From the NCBI GenBank assembly GCA_947278105.1, contig CAMYOR010000042.1:1-7944 (forward strand): 7,944 bases of DNA, given 5' to 3'. A program made the position numbers and the translations under genes. Below, piece after piece: positions 1-6,740 of this stretch; within the stretch, counting starts at the first letter, position 1; the number at the start of each line of letters is the position of its first letter. The DNA comes from an uncultured Tissierellia bacterium. Its GTDB lineage: Bacteria > Bacillota > Clostridia > Tissierellales > Peptoniphilaceae. The notes beneath the pieces were generated by a model. It did not search any database, was not told the DNA's origin, and worked only from the letters and a program-made list of their open reading frames with translations.

Positions 1-1166
1 GGATTGACCTTCCCCGGGCCTATGACCGAAACGAATTTCGCCGGATTCAACAGGCCGCCCGTAAGCTCCAAGAAGAAGTCGAAGTTTTCGTGGTCATTGG
101 AATCGGGGGCTCCTACCTGGGGGCCCGGGCCGTTTATGAAGCCCTGAGAAATCCTTATGAAAAAAAAGGCCCCGAACTCATCTTCGCCGGCTGCCACCTT
201 TCTTCAGCCGAAACCGCGGACCTCTTGGATTATCTGAAAGAGAAGCCCTTTGCGATCAACGTCATTTCCAAATCCGGCACCACCACCGAAACGGGGATCG
301 CCTTCCGCCTCCTTCGAAATCTCCTGGAAGATCAGGTGGGAAGGGACCTAGCGAAAAAGAGAATTTTCGTTACCACCGACGGGGAAAAGGGCGCCCTCAA
401 GACCCTGGCCGATGACCAGGGCTATGAACAGTTCCTGATCCCCGAGGCCATCGGCGGAAGATTTACCGTCCTTACGGCGGTGGGCCTCCTTCCCCTGGCC
501 GTCGGGAGAGTGGACATAGAAAAACTGATGGCAGGAGCGGCAAAGGGCAGGGAGACCTACCTTTCCATGGACCTTGAAAAGAATCCGGCCCTTGCTTACG
601 CCAGCTGCCGGAACCTTTTGGGCCGCCGGGGGATCGAAATTGAAATTTTGGCCACCTTCGAGCCCCGGCTCCGCTTCCTTCAGGAATGGTGGAAGCAGCT
701 TTTCGGAGAATCCGAAGGAAAAGAAGGCAAGGGCCTTTTTCCCGCTTCGGCCTCCAACACCACCGACCTCCACTCCCTGGGCCAGTGGATCCAAGAGGGT
801 CCCCCCAACCACATGGAGACCTTCCTCTGGGTGGAAAAGCCCCCAAGAGATCTTTTGATTCCCTATGAGGCCGCCAACCTCGACCAGCTCAATTACCTGG
901 AAGGAAAGAGCCTTCACGAGGTCAACGAAAAAGCCCTCCTCGGCACCATGAAAGCCCACCAGGACGGGGGCGTTCCTACGATTCTTTTGACCCTGGAAGA
1001 CCTTTCCCCCGAAAGCATCGGGGAGCTTCTCTACTTTTTTGAAGCCTCTGTCGGCATATCCGCCTATCTTTTGGGGGTCAATCCCTTTAACCAGCCCGGG
1101 GTTGAATTTTACAAGAAAAATATGGCCCGGCTTCTGGGAAAGCCGGACACAGAAAGGAACCTATGA
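1..1166 (+). CDS. pgi: glucose-6-phosphate isomerase, 5' end cut off by the window edge
   Basis: Cytosolic enzyme that interconverts glucose-6-phosphate and fructose-6-phosphate. The frame is open from base 3 (first residues IDLPRAYDRNEF), so the gene begins upstream; a GTG at 90 lies inside the conserved domain and is not the start. About 387 residues are visible. Compared with the usual ~450-residue Bacillus-type enzyme, about 50 N-terminal residues are probably missing. Visible hallmarks in order: GIGGSYLGA from base 99, the sugar-phosphate loop SKSGTTTETG near 267, family signature GGRFTVLTAVGLLP near 453, GESEGK with the likely catalytic Glu codon at 708-710, DLHSLGQWIQEG near 765, the likely ring-opening His of KAHQDGG at 957-959, and second signature NPFNQPGVEFYKKN near 1080 with the conserved Lys at 1113-1115. 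No catalytic residue seems lost. Its stop overlaps the deoC start (ATGA), suggesting translational coupling. Family assignment is very secure. Confidence 0.97.
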   Translation, partial: IDLPRAYDRNEFRRIQQAARKLQEEVEVFVVIGIGGSYLGARAVYEALRNPYEKKGPELIFAGCHLSSAETADLLDYLKEKPFAINVISKSGTTTETGIAFRLLRNLLEDQVGRDLAKKRIFVTTDGEKGALKTLADDQGYEQFLIPEAIGGRFTVLTAVGLLPLAVGRVDIEKLMAGAAKGRETYLSMDLEKNPALAYASCRNLLGRRGIEIEILATFEPRLRFLQEWWKQLFGESEGKEGKGLFPASASNTTDLHSLGQWIQEGPPNHMETFLWVEKPPRDLLIPYEAANLDQLNYLEGKSLHEVNEKALLGTMKAHQDGGVPTILLTLEDLSPESIGELLYFFEASVGISAYLLGVNPFNQPGVEFYKKNMARLLGKPDTERNL

Positions 1167-1834
1167 AAGCCCAAGACTTAAGCTCATACATTGATCACAC
1201 CCTTTTAAAGCCCGAAGCAAGTCCGGATCAAATCATCCGCCTCTGCCAGGAGGCCCGCCACTACCATTTCGCCTCCTGCTGCGTCAACAGCTCTTACGCC
1301 GCCCTGGTCCATAAGGAACTGGCCGGATCCGGCGTGAAAACCTGCTGCGTGGTCGGCTTTCCCCTGGGGGCCATGTCCACGGCATCAAAGGTTTTTGAAG
1401 CCATCGACGCCATCCACCAGGGAGCTGAAGAAATCGACATGGTCATCAATATCGGCTGGCTTAAATCCGGCCATGACAAAGAAGTCCTCAAGGATATCCG
1501 GTCCGTTCGCCAGGGCTGCGGAGAGAAGGCGATTCTGAAAGTCATCCTCGAATGCTGCCTTTTGACCCGGGAAGAAATCATCCGGGCCTGTAAGCTCGCC
1601 GTGGAAGGGGGAGCCGACTTCGTCAAAACCTCCACGGGCTTTTCCACTGGGGGAGCCACCGTAGAAGATGTTCGCCTGATGAAGGAGACCGTGGGAAACC
1701 TGGCCCAGGTCAAGGCCTCCGGCGGAATTCACACAAAAGAAGAAGCCCTGGCAATGATAGAGGCCGGCGCATCCCGCCTGGGCGCCTCGGCCGGAGTTCA
1801 AATTGTAACCGACAATCCTGAAACCGAACCGTGA
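1163..1834 (+). CDS. deoC: deoxyribose-phosphate aldolase
   Basis: Class I aldolase that splits 2-deoxyribose-5-phosphate into glyceraldehyde-3-phosphate and acetaldehyde, the last step of deoxynucleoside catabolism. The protein has 223 residues, normal for the short bacterial DeoC form. It opens with the typical YIDHTLLKPEA (residues 9-19). The Schiff-base lysine is K155 in DFVKTSTGFS. Supporting residues are D92 in EIDMVINIG and K184 in VKASGGI, and the phosphate-binding end is GASRLGASAG (202-211). The ATG at 1163 overlaps the pgi stop, and AAAGGA at 1153-1158 inside pgi serves as ribosome site. The last codons (TEP then TGA at 1832-1834) lie inside the first copy of a 62-63 bp tandem repeat, so the extreme C-terminus may have been shaped by that duplication. 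It has four close Cys (39, 40, 61, 62), which is not diagnostic. Neighbouring pgi and pfkA fit a sugar-phosphate catabolic role. Confidence 0.97.
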   Translation: MKAQDLSSYIDHTLLKPEASPDQIIRLCQEARHYHFASCCVNSSYAALVHKELAGSGVKTCCVVGFPLGAMSTASKVFEAIDAIHQGAEEIDMVINIGWLKSGHDKEVLKDIRSVRQGCGEKAILKVILECCLLTREEIIRACKLAVEGGADFVKTSTGFSTGGATVEDVRLMKETVGNLAQVKASGGIHTKEEALAMIEAGASRLGASAGVQIVTDNPETEP

Positions 1835-2032
1835 ACCAAATCACACGCAAAATAGGCAAAAATGTCCCATCCAAAAAAATCCCAAACCGAACCGTGAACC
1901 AAATCACACGCAAAATGGGCAAAATTGTCCCATCCAAAAAATCCCAAACCGAATCGTGAACCAAATCACACGCAAAATGGGCAAAATTGTCCCATCCAAA
2001 AAATCCCAAACCGAATCGTGAACCAAATCACA
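1830..2032. promoter_or_regulatory. four identical 16-bp palindromes, candidate Rex- or CRP/FNR-type operators
   Basis: The sequence CGTGAACCAAATCACA occurs unchanged at 1830-1845, 1893-1908, 1955-1970 and 2017-2032. Its core GTGA-N6-TCAC is a perfect dyad. It matches 9 of 10 fixed positions of the CRP consensus TGTGA-N6-TCACA and 10 of 12 of the Rex core TGTGAA-N4-TTCACA. Spacing of 62-63 bp is close to six helical turns, so all four sites would face the same side of DNA. The first overlaps the deoC stop and the last ends 16 bases before the sirtuin ATG. Regulator binding is an inference. The dyad could instead act as a small RNA hairpin, or be preserved only because the duplication is young. 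Confidence 0.4.
1862..1897 (+). other. 11-codon mini-ORF in the first repeat, a relic or leader copy of the sirtuin start
   Basis: ATG at 1862 followed by MSHPKKSQTEP and TGA at 1895-1897. The first four residues equal the sirtuin N-terminus (MSHP) and the last three equal the DeoC C-terminus (TEP), as expected for a duplicated junction. The upstream TAGGC is a poorer ribosome site than the GGAGG of the true start. In copies 2 and 3 the ATG has become TTG. Translation is possible by reinitiation 28 bases after the deoC stop, but nothing shows that the peptide has a function. Confidence 0.3.
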
Positions 2033-2038
2033 CGCAAA

Positions 2039-2043
2039 GGAGG
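2039..2043 (+). promoter_or_regulatory. ribosome binding site of the sirtuin gene
   Basis: GGAGG lies five bases before the ATG at 2049. This is the only repeat copy with an intact Shine-Dalgarno sequence. It fixes the start at 2049 rather than at the internal ATG at 2070, which has no such site. Confidence 0.85.
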
Positions 2044-2048
2044 CAAAA

Positions 2049-2801
2049 ATGTCCCATCCTGAAGACACGATGAAAGAGGTTCAAAAGATCATTCAAGAAA
2101 CAGACAATATTGTTTTTTTCGGCGGCGCTGGCGTCTCGACCGCTTCCGGCATCCCGGACTTCCGCTCGCCCAACGGCCTCTACCATCAGAAGACCAACCG
2201 GCCCTACCCGCCCGAATACTATTTTTCCCATGAATTTTGCGTCTCTGACCCCGACGGCTTTGCGGACTTTACCCGCGAATGCTGGCGGTCCTATCAGGTT
2301 TCTCCCTCCGGCGCCCACCTTCAGCTGGCCGAATGGGAAAGGGAGGGGAAGCTCAAGGCCATCGTCACCCAAAATATCGACGGCCTCCACCAAAGAGCCG
2401 GTTCCAAGACCGTCTATGAGGTCCATGGCAATATGCACGACATCTACTGCCCCCACTGCGGAGCCACGGTCCCGACCGAAGAATTTATGGCGGGCAAGGG
2501 TCGGTTTCCCTGCCCCAAGTGTGGCCAGCCCATGAGGGCCGCTGTTACCCTCTACGGAGAAATGCTTCCCCAGGAGGAATTTCAGGCTGCTATTCGGGCC
2601 ATAGAAAAATGCCGGACCCTGATCGTGGGCGGATCCTCCCTAGTCGTTTATCCGGCCGCCGGCCTGATTGACTACTACCGGGGAAATGAACTGATCCTGG
2701 TAAACTATGAACCGACTCCGGCCGATGCCCAAGCCGACTACGTGATCCACGGAGACATTTCCAAAATTCTCCCCCAAATGGCTGGAAAAGAAGAGGCCTG
2801 A
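2049..2801 (+). CDS. cobB: NAD-dependent protein deacylase, sirtuin (Sir2/CobB family)
   Basis: Removes acyl groups from protein lysines using NAD+, giving nicotinamide and O-acyl-ADP-ribose; a cytosolic enzyme. At 250 residues it is a typical stand-alone bacterial sirtuin. The Rossmann NAD site is GGAGVSTASGIPDFRS (25-40). TQNIDGLHQRAGS (107-119) is followed by the catalytic His126 in VHGN. A zinc ribbon uses Cys134, 137, 155 and 158. VTLYGEMLP (166-174) and VGGSSLVVYPAAGLI (193-207) complete the fold. Close to clostridial sirtuins, but the usual RPDVV before LYGE reads RAAVT (163-167), a change beside the acyl-lysine groove. The Tyr-x-x-Arg pair that marks E. coli CobB desuccinylase activity is not evident at the aligned place, so deacetylation is the likelier activity (inference). 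Its start region is the last copy of the upstream tandem repeat. The next gene follows after 15 bases, so co-transcription is likely. Confidence 0.95.
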   Translation: MSHPEDTMKEVQKIIQETDNIVFFGGAGVSTASGIPDFRSPNGLYHQKTNRPYPPEYYFSHEFCVSDPDGFADFTRECWRSYQVSPSGAHLQLAEWEREGKLKAIVTQNIDGLHQRAGSKTVYEVHGNMHDIYCPHCGATVPTEEFMAGKGRFPCPKCGQPMRAAVTLYGEMLPQEEFQAAIRAIEKCRTLIVGGSSLVVYPAAGLIDYYRGNELILVNYEPTPADAQADYVIHGDISKILPQMAGKEEA

Positions 2802-2816
2802 CAGAAAGGAATTCCC

Positions 2817-3212
2817 TTGAAAGAAAAATTTGACCGCTTTATGGAGGGAAGGTATGGGACCGATACGCTCAACCACTTTCTCATGGTCCTTTCCCTGGGC
2901 TTTTTGATTCTCAGCTGGCTGGATGATCGGTCCCTCTGGTCGATTCTCCTCTGGGCCACCGTGATTCTAAGCTTCTTTCGGATGCTTTCCACCAACCTCC
3001 GACCAAGGGCCATGGAAAATGAAAAATTCCTCCACCTGACCGGTTCCATACGAAAGACCCTTCGCCGGGAGAAAAGGCGGATTTTCGGAGAAAATGGCTT
3101 CGCCTACTTTCCCTGTCCCTCCTGCGGGGCCGAGCTTCGGGTCCCCAAGGGAAAGGGAAAAATCCGGGTCCGCTGCCCCCACTGCAAGCATGAAATGACA
3201 AAAAGAACCTGA
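2817..3212 (+). CDS. small membrane protein with C-terminal zinc ribbon, function unknown
   Basis: 131 residues, starting at TTG 2817. AAAGGA at 2805-2810, six bases upstream, supports this start over the ATG at 2841, which has no ribosome site. Two hydrophobic helices (about 20-35 and 39-56) are separated by a short DDR turn and form a membrane hairpin. A long basic stretch (RKTLRREKRR, 79-88) predicts both ends in the cytoplasm by the positive-inside rule. The tail is a four-cysteine zinc ribbon: Cys100 and 103, then Cys120 and 123, with the RVPKGKGKIRVRC spacer seen in ribbon proteins of Clostridia and relatives. No enzyme motif is present. I recognise the architecture as a recurrent small Firmicute membrane protein but know no established function. 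Its place between the sirtuin and dnaE suggests co-expression, not a proven joint role. The ribbon could bind nucleic acid or protein. Confidence 0.85.
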   Translation: MKEKFDRFMEGRYGTDTLNHFLMVLSLGFLILSWLDDRSLWSILLWATVILSFFRMLSTNLRPRAMENEKFLHLTGSIRKTLRREKRRIFGENGFAYFPCPSCGAELRVPKGKGKIRVRCPHCKHEMTKRT

Positions 3213-3226
3213 TTCTCCTTATTTCG

Positions 3227-3261
3227 CCAAGGCCAATAGCGGGAAAACCGCCTGGCCATGG
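3227..3261 (+). other. imperfect hairpin just upstream of the dnaE ribosome site
   Basis: In the 68-bp gap before dnaE, GGCC at 3231-3234 pairs with GGCC at 3254-3257, and GCGG at 3239-3242 pairs with CCGC at 3248-3251 around a GAAAA loop. An outer three-pair stem (3227-3229 with 3259-3261) is separated by one A-A mismatch. It ends six bases before the ribosome site and has no T-run after it, so it is not a standard terminator. It could affect dnaE translation or be chance. I see no promoter in this gap. Confidence 0.35.
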
Positions 3262-3266
3262 TCCCT

Positions 3267-3274
3267 GGAAAGGA
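3267..3274 (+). promoter_or_regulatory. ribosome binding site deciding the TTG start of dnaE
   Basis: GGAAAGGA lies six bases before TTG 3281. The nearby ATG at 3258 is in another frame. Starting at 3281 gives the family-typical N-terminus with the PHP His motif HLHLHTPYSLLDG directly after residue 4. Confidence 0.75.
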
Positions 3275-3280
3275 AAAACC

Positions 3281-6200
3281 TTGCCCTTTACCCACCTCCA
3301 CCTTCATACCCCCTATAGCCTCCTGGACGGCTTCTGCAAAATGGATGAGCTCATGCCCCTTTTAAAGGACCTGGGCATGGATTCCTGCGCCATTACGGAC
3401 CATGGCAATATGTTCGGCGTCCTCCAATTTTACAAGGCCGCCCGGGCCGCAGGGATCCACCCGGTCCTGGGATGCGAGATCTACGTTTCCCCGGATCAGA
3501 AAAACTTTTCCGATCGGACCGCCTACCACCTGGTCCTATTGGCCGAAAATAACCAGGGCTACCAGAACCTGATCCGGATCGTCTCCAGCGGCTATGTCGA
3601 TGGCTTCCACCATGGCCGTCCCCATGTGGACAAGGAGGTTCTGAAAAACTTTCATCCGGGCCTGATCGCCCTTTCCGCCTGCCTTTCCGGGGAACCGGCC
3701 AAAAAAGTCCTTGAATCCTCCTATGAAGAGGCCCGGGCTTCAGCAGAAGAATACCGGGCGATCTTCGGCCCGGACAACTATTTTTTGGAAATCCAGGATC
3801 ATGGGATCCGGGAAGAAAAAATTGTCCTCCGGGCCCTGGAAAAGATCCACCAGGAAACCGGCATTGGCCTGGTGGCCACAAACGACTGCCATTACCTGCG
3901 GGAAGAGGATTCCCTGGCCCATGACATCCTCCTCTGCATTCAGACGGGAAAAACCCTCAGCGAGGAAAACCGGATGCGCTTTCCTTCCCAGGACTTTTAT
4001 CTGAAAAGTCCTAAGGAGATGAAAGCCCTTTTCCCTGACCATCCCGAGGCCCTGGAAAACACCGAAAAAATCGCCCGCCGCTGCCAGGTGGAGATTGCCT
4101 TTCACCAGCTCCACCTTCCGCATTTTGACCTGCCGGAAGGGGAGACCAACGCCCATTATTTAAAGAGCCTGGTCGAAGAAGGCATCGACCTTCGCTACAA
4201 GCCCAAGGGCCCGGGCGAAGAGGCCAAAATCCTCTATCAAACCGCCAAGGCCCGGGCCGCCCATGAGCTTTCGGTCATCGAAAAAATGGGCTATGTCGAT
4301 TATTTTTTGATCGTCTGGGATTTTGTCCGATTCGCAAAAAAGAATGCCATCTCCGTCGGCCCTGGCCGAGGGTCCGCCGCCGGATCCATCGTCTCCTATG
4401 CCCTGCAAATCACCGAAATTGACCCCCTCCAATACGGACTTCTTTTTGAACGCTTCCTAAACCCCGACCGGGTTTCCATGCCCGATATCGACATCGACTT
4501 TGACTATGTCCGCCGGGAGGAGGTCATCGCCTATGTCAAGGAAAAATATGGGGAAGACTCGGTCGCCCAGATCGTGACCTTTGGGACCATGGCCGCAAAA
4601 AACGCCATCCGTGACGTGGGAAGGGTCCTGGATATCCCCCTGGGCCGGGTGGACCGGATTGCCAAAGCCGTCCCCAACCGCCTGAAAATCACCCTGAAAG
4701 AGGCCAGGGAGGAAGATCCCGACTTTAAGAAAATCTATGAGGAATCCCAAGAAAACAAAAAGCTGATCGACCTGGCCGAAGCCGTGGAGGGGATGCCCCG
4801 GCACACCTCCACCCACGCCGCCGGGGTCCTGATTGCCTCCGAACCCGTGGATCACCTGGTTCCTCTCTCCAGGAACCGGGACCAGATCACCACCCAGTAC
4901 AACATGACGGAGCTGGAGGAGCTGGGCCTTCTGAAGATGGATTTTCTGGGCCTTCGGACCCTGACGGTCATCGACGATTCCCTGAAAATGATTGAAAATT
5001 CGGGCAGAAAAAAGCCGGACCTTTCCCAGATCAATTTCCGGGACCCCCGTATTTTCGCCCTCTTTTCCCGGGCCGAAACCATTGGCATCTTCCAATTTGA
5101 ATCCAACGGGATGCGGTCCTTTCTCAAAGACCTTAAGCCCGACCGCTTTGAAGACCTGGTCGCCGCCAACGCTCTCTTTCGCCCCGGCCCCATGGATCAG
5201 ATTCCCACCTACGTTGAGGCCCGCCATAATCCCGAAAAAGTCTCCTACCTCCACCCCTTGCTCGAGCCCATCCTCAAAGATACCTACGGGGTCATTGTCT
5301 ACCAGGAACAGGTCATGCAGATTGTCCAGTTTTTGGCCGGCTACTCCCTGGGCGGGGCCGACAACCTCCGCCGGGCCATGTCGAAGAAGAAAATGGCGGT
5401 GATGGAAGAAAACCGGGAGATCTTTGTCCATGGGAAAAAGGGGCCGAATGGAGAGGTAGAAATCGAAGGCTGCCGGAAAAAAGGAATTCCCGAGCCCATA
5501 GCCAACAAGATCTACGATCAGATGATCGAATTTGCCAAATATGCCTTTAACAAGTCCCATTCCGTCGCCTATGCCTGGGTGGCCATGGAAACGGCCTATC
5601 TCAAGGTTTACTATCCCCGGGAATTTTTCGCCGCCCTCCTGACCTCCGTCATGGGGGATTCCGACAAGGTTTCCCTCTATATCCGCGAAGCGGCCCGCCT
5701 GGGCGTCGACCTTTTCGGCCCCTCGGTCAACCGGTCCTTCGCTGATTTTACGGTCGAAGAAAAGGGGATCCGCTATGGACTCCATGCCGTCAAAAATGTG
5801 GGCACCGCCATTGTCATGGCAACGGTGAAGGCCAGGGAGAAGGGAGGCCCCTTCCAGGACCTGGAGGACTATTTTAAGAGAACCCTGGAGGCCGATGAAA
5901 ATGCCCTCAATAAAAAGGCTGTGGAATCCCTGATCAAGGCCGGTGCCTTTGATGACTTTGGCCTCCACCGGTCCCAGCTCATGCAGGAGATGGAAGGGAC
6001 CCTGGACTCCATCCAGCAGGAAAGGCGGAGGAACCTCGCCGGGCAGATGAGTATGTTCCAGCTCCTTGAGCCGCCGGCCAGGGCAAAGCCTCAGGTCCAG
6101 GAATATCCCAAGGCCCTGTTTTTGGCCTATGAAAAGGAAGTTTTGGGCATTTATCTGACGGACCACCCCTTTTCTCCTTATGAGAAAACCTTCGCCCCCT

Positions 6201-6733
6201 ATGTCACTTTTTCCATGGAAGACCTTTTAAATGAGGAAAATCCCGAAAGACTCGATGGGAAGAGGGTTCGGATGGCCGGCATTGTCCGGGGGAGGCGAGA
6301 TCTTCTGACCAAGAAAAACCAGAAGATGTGCTTTCTCCAATTTGAGGACTCCTTTGGGACTATGGAAGCGGTCATTTTTCCCAGCGTTTTTCAGGCCAGC
6401 CAGTCCCTCCTCAAGGCCGATGCTCCCCTTCTTTTTTCCGGCCATCTCCAGGAGCAAAACGGGGCCCTTCAACTGATCGCTGACCATATCACGGGGAGGG
6501 AGGACCTTCCCCGAAAGACTCTTTTTCTCTCGATGAATTCCTCGGACCATGCCCAGTATGATCAGGTGAAAAAACTCCTTCAGGCCCATCCCGGGAGCGA
6601 CTCTGTGATCCTCTACTTTTCCGACCGAAAAAAGTCGGTCCGCATGGACCCCCGCTACAATGTCGAACCCGGCCCCGACCTCATCCGGGACCTTACTGCT
6701 CTATTGGGCAAAGAAAAAGTGGTGGTCCGATAG
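3281..6733 (+). CDS. dnaE: DNA polymerase III alpha subunit, DnaE type
   Basis: C-family DNA polymerase, 1150 residues, full length. An N-terminal PHP domain (1-270) keeps the likely metal ligands: His7, His9, Asp16, His41, Glu66, His83, Cys134, Asp202 and His204. In other bacteria this set allows metal-dependent 3'-5' exonuclease activity. The palm begins at GPGRGSAAGS (360-369). The catalytic aspartates are D402 and D404 in PDIDIDF and D554 in KMDFLGLRTL. Fingers follow (about 600-780, including FRPGPMDQIP and YAFNKSHSVAYA), then helix-hairpin-helix motifs (about 815-900). A likely sliding-clamp motif is QMSMF at 922-926. An OB fold (about 994-1070) and a small C-terminal domain complete it. 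There is no DnaQ-like exonuclease insert, so it is not PolC. If the genome also has polC, this would be the lagging-strand or lesion-tolerant enzyme. It starts at TTG, and pfkA follows 18 bases after its stop. Confidence 0.98.
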   Translation: MPFTHLHLHTPYSLLDGFCKMDELMPLLKDLGMDSCAITDHGNMFGVLQFYKAARAAGIHPVLGCEIYVSPDQKNFSDRTAYHLVLLAENNQGYQNLIRIVSSGYVDGFHHGRPHVDKEVLKNFHPGLIALSACLSGEPAKKVLESSYEEARASAEEYRAIFGPDNYFLEIQDHGIREEKIVLRALEKIHQETGIGLVATNDCHYLREEDSLAHDILLCIQTGKTLSEENRMRFPSQDFYLKSPKEMKALFPDHPEALENTEKIARRCQVEIAFHQLHLPHFDLPEGETNAHYLKSLVEEGIDLRYKPKGPGEEAKILYQTAKARAAHELSVIEKMGYVDYFLIVWDFVRFAKKNAISVGPGRGSAAGSIVSYALQITEIDPLQYGLLFERFLNPDRVSMPDIDIDFDYVRREEVIAYVKEKYGEDSVAQIVTFGTMAAKNAIRDVGRVLDIPLGRVDRIAKAVPNRLKITLKEAREEDPDFKKIYEESQENKKLIDLAEAVEGMPRHTSTHAAGVLIASEPVDHLVPLSRNRDQITTQYNMTELEELGLLKMDFLGLRTLTVIDDSLKMIENSGRKKPDLSQINFRDPRIFALFSRAETIGIFQFESNGMRSFLKDLKPDRFEDLVAANALFRPGPMDQIPTYVEARHNPEKVSYLHPLLEPILKDTYGVIVYQEQVMQIVQFLAGYSLGGADNLRRAMSKKKMAVMEENREIFVHGKKGPNGEVEIEGCRKKGIPEPIANKIYDQMIEFAKYAFNKSHSVAYAWVAMETAYLKVYYPREFFAALLTSVMGDSDKVSLYIREAARLGVDLFGPSVNRSFADFTVEEKGIRYGLHAVKNVGTAIVMATVKAREKGGPFQDLEDYFKRTLEADENALNKKAVESLIKAGAFDDFGLHRSQLMQEMEGTLDSIQQERRRNLAGQMSMFQLLEPPARAKPQVQEYPKALFLAYEKEVLGIYLTDHPFSPYEKTFAPYVTFSMEDLLNEENPERLDGKRVRMAGIVRGRRDLLTKKNQKMCFLQFEDSFGTMEAVIFPSVFQASQSLLKADAPLLFSGHLQEQNGALQLIADHITGREDLPRKTLFLSMNSSDHAQYDQVKKLLQAHPGSDSVILYFSDRKKSVRMDPRYNVEPGPDLIRDLTALLGKEKVVVR

Positions 6734-6740
6734 GCAAAAA

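Larger units (their letters stand above)
1821..2059 (+). repeat. tandem repeat, 62-63 bp unit, about 3.8 copies, spanning the deoC end to the sirtuin start
   Basis: Copies begin at 1821, 1884, 1946 and 2008 (63, 62 and 62 bp, plus a 52-bp partial). Each starts AAACCGAA(C/T)CGTGAACC, which in copy 1 contains the deoC stop. Each ends with a purine-rich block, then (A/T)TGTCCCATCC, which in copy 4 is the ribosome site and first codons of the sirtuin. Differences are few: GAACCG in copies 1-2 and GAATCG in 3-4; TAGGC, TGGGC, TGGGC and GGAGGC at the ribosome-site position; ATG, TTG, TTG and ATG at the start position; seven A in copy 1 and six in copies 2-3 after CATCC. The unit therefore looks like a duplicated intergenic junction rather than an inserted element. 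This explains the whole 214-bp gap, in which I see no other gene. Confidence 0.95.

Noticed and set aside
90..92. GTG start for pgi
   Set aside because: The frame stays open to base 3 and the upstream residues match the conserved N-terminal part of the enzyme, so the gene is cut by the window edge.
1710..2009. 99-codon minus-strand frame with a repeated hydrophobic motif
   Set aside because: The apparent protein repeat is only the reverse reading of the tandem DNA repeat, and the frame runs into deoC without a family match.
1821..2059. CRISPR array
   Set aside because: The whole 62-63 bp unit is repeated with no unique spacers, and its ends are pieces of the flanking genes.
2070..2072. Internal ATG as the sirtuin start
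   Set aside because: There is no ribosome site before it, whereas GGAGG precedes the ATG at 2049.
3258..3260. ATG as the dnaE start
   Set aside because: It is in a different frame from dnaE. TTG 3281 has a ribosome site and gives the expected N-terminus.
4457..6166. 569-codon open frame on the minus strand opposite dnaE
   Set aside because: It is a shadow of the GC-biased dnaE codons. Its translation is low-complexity Gly/Phe/Val-rich, matches no family I know, and dnaE is intact on the other strand.
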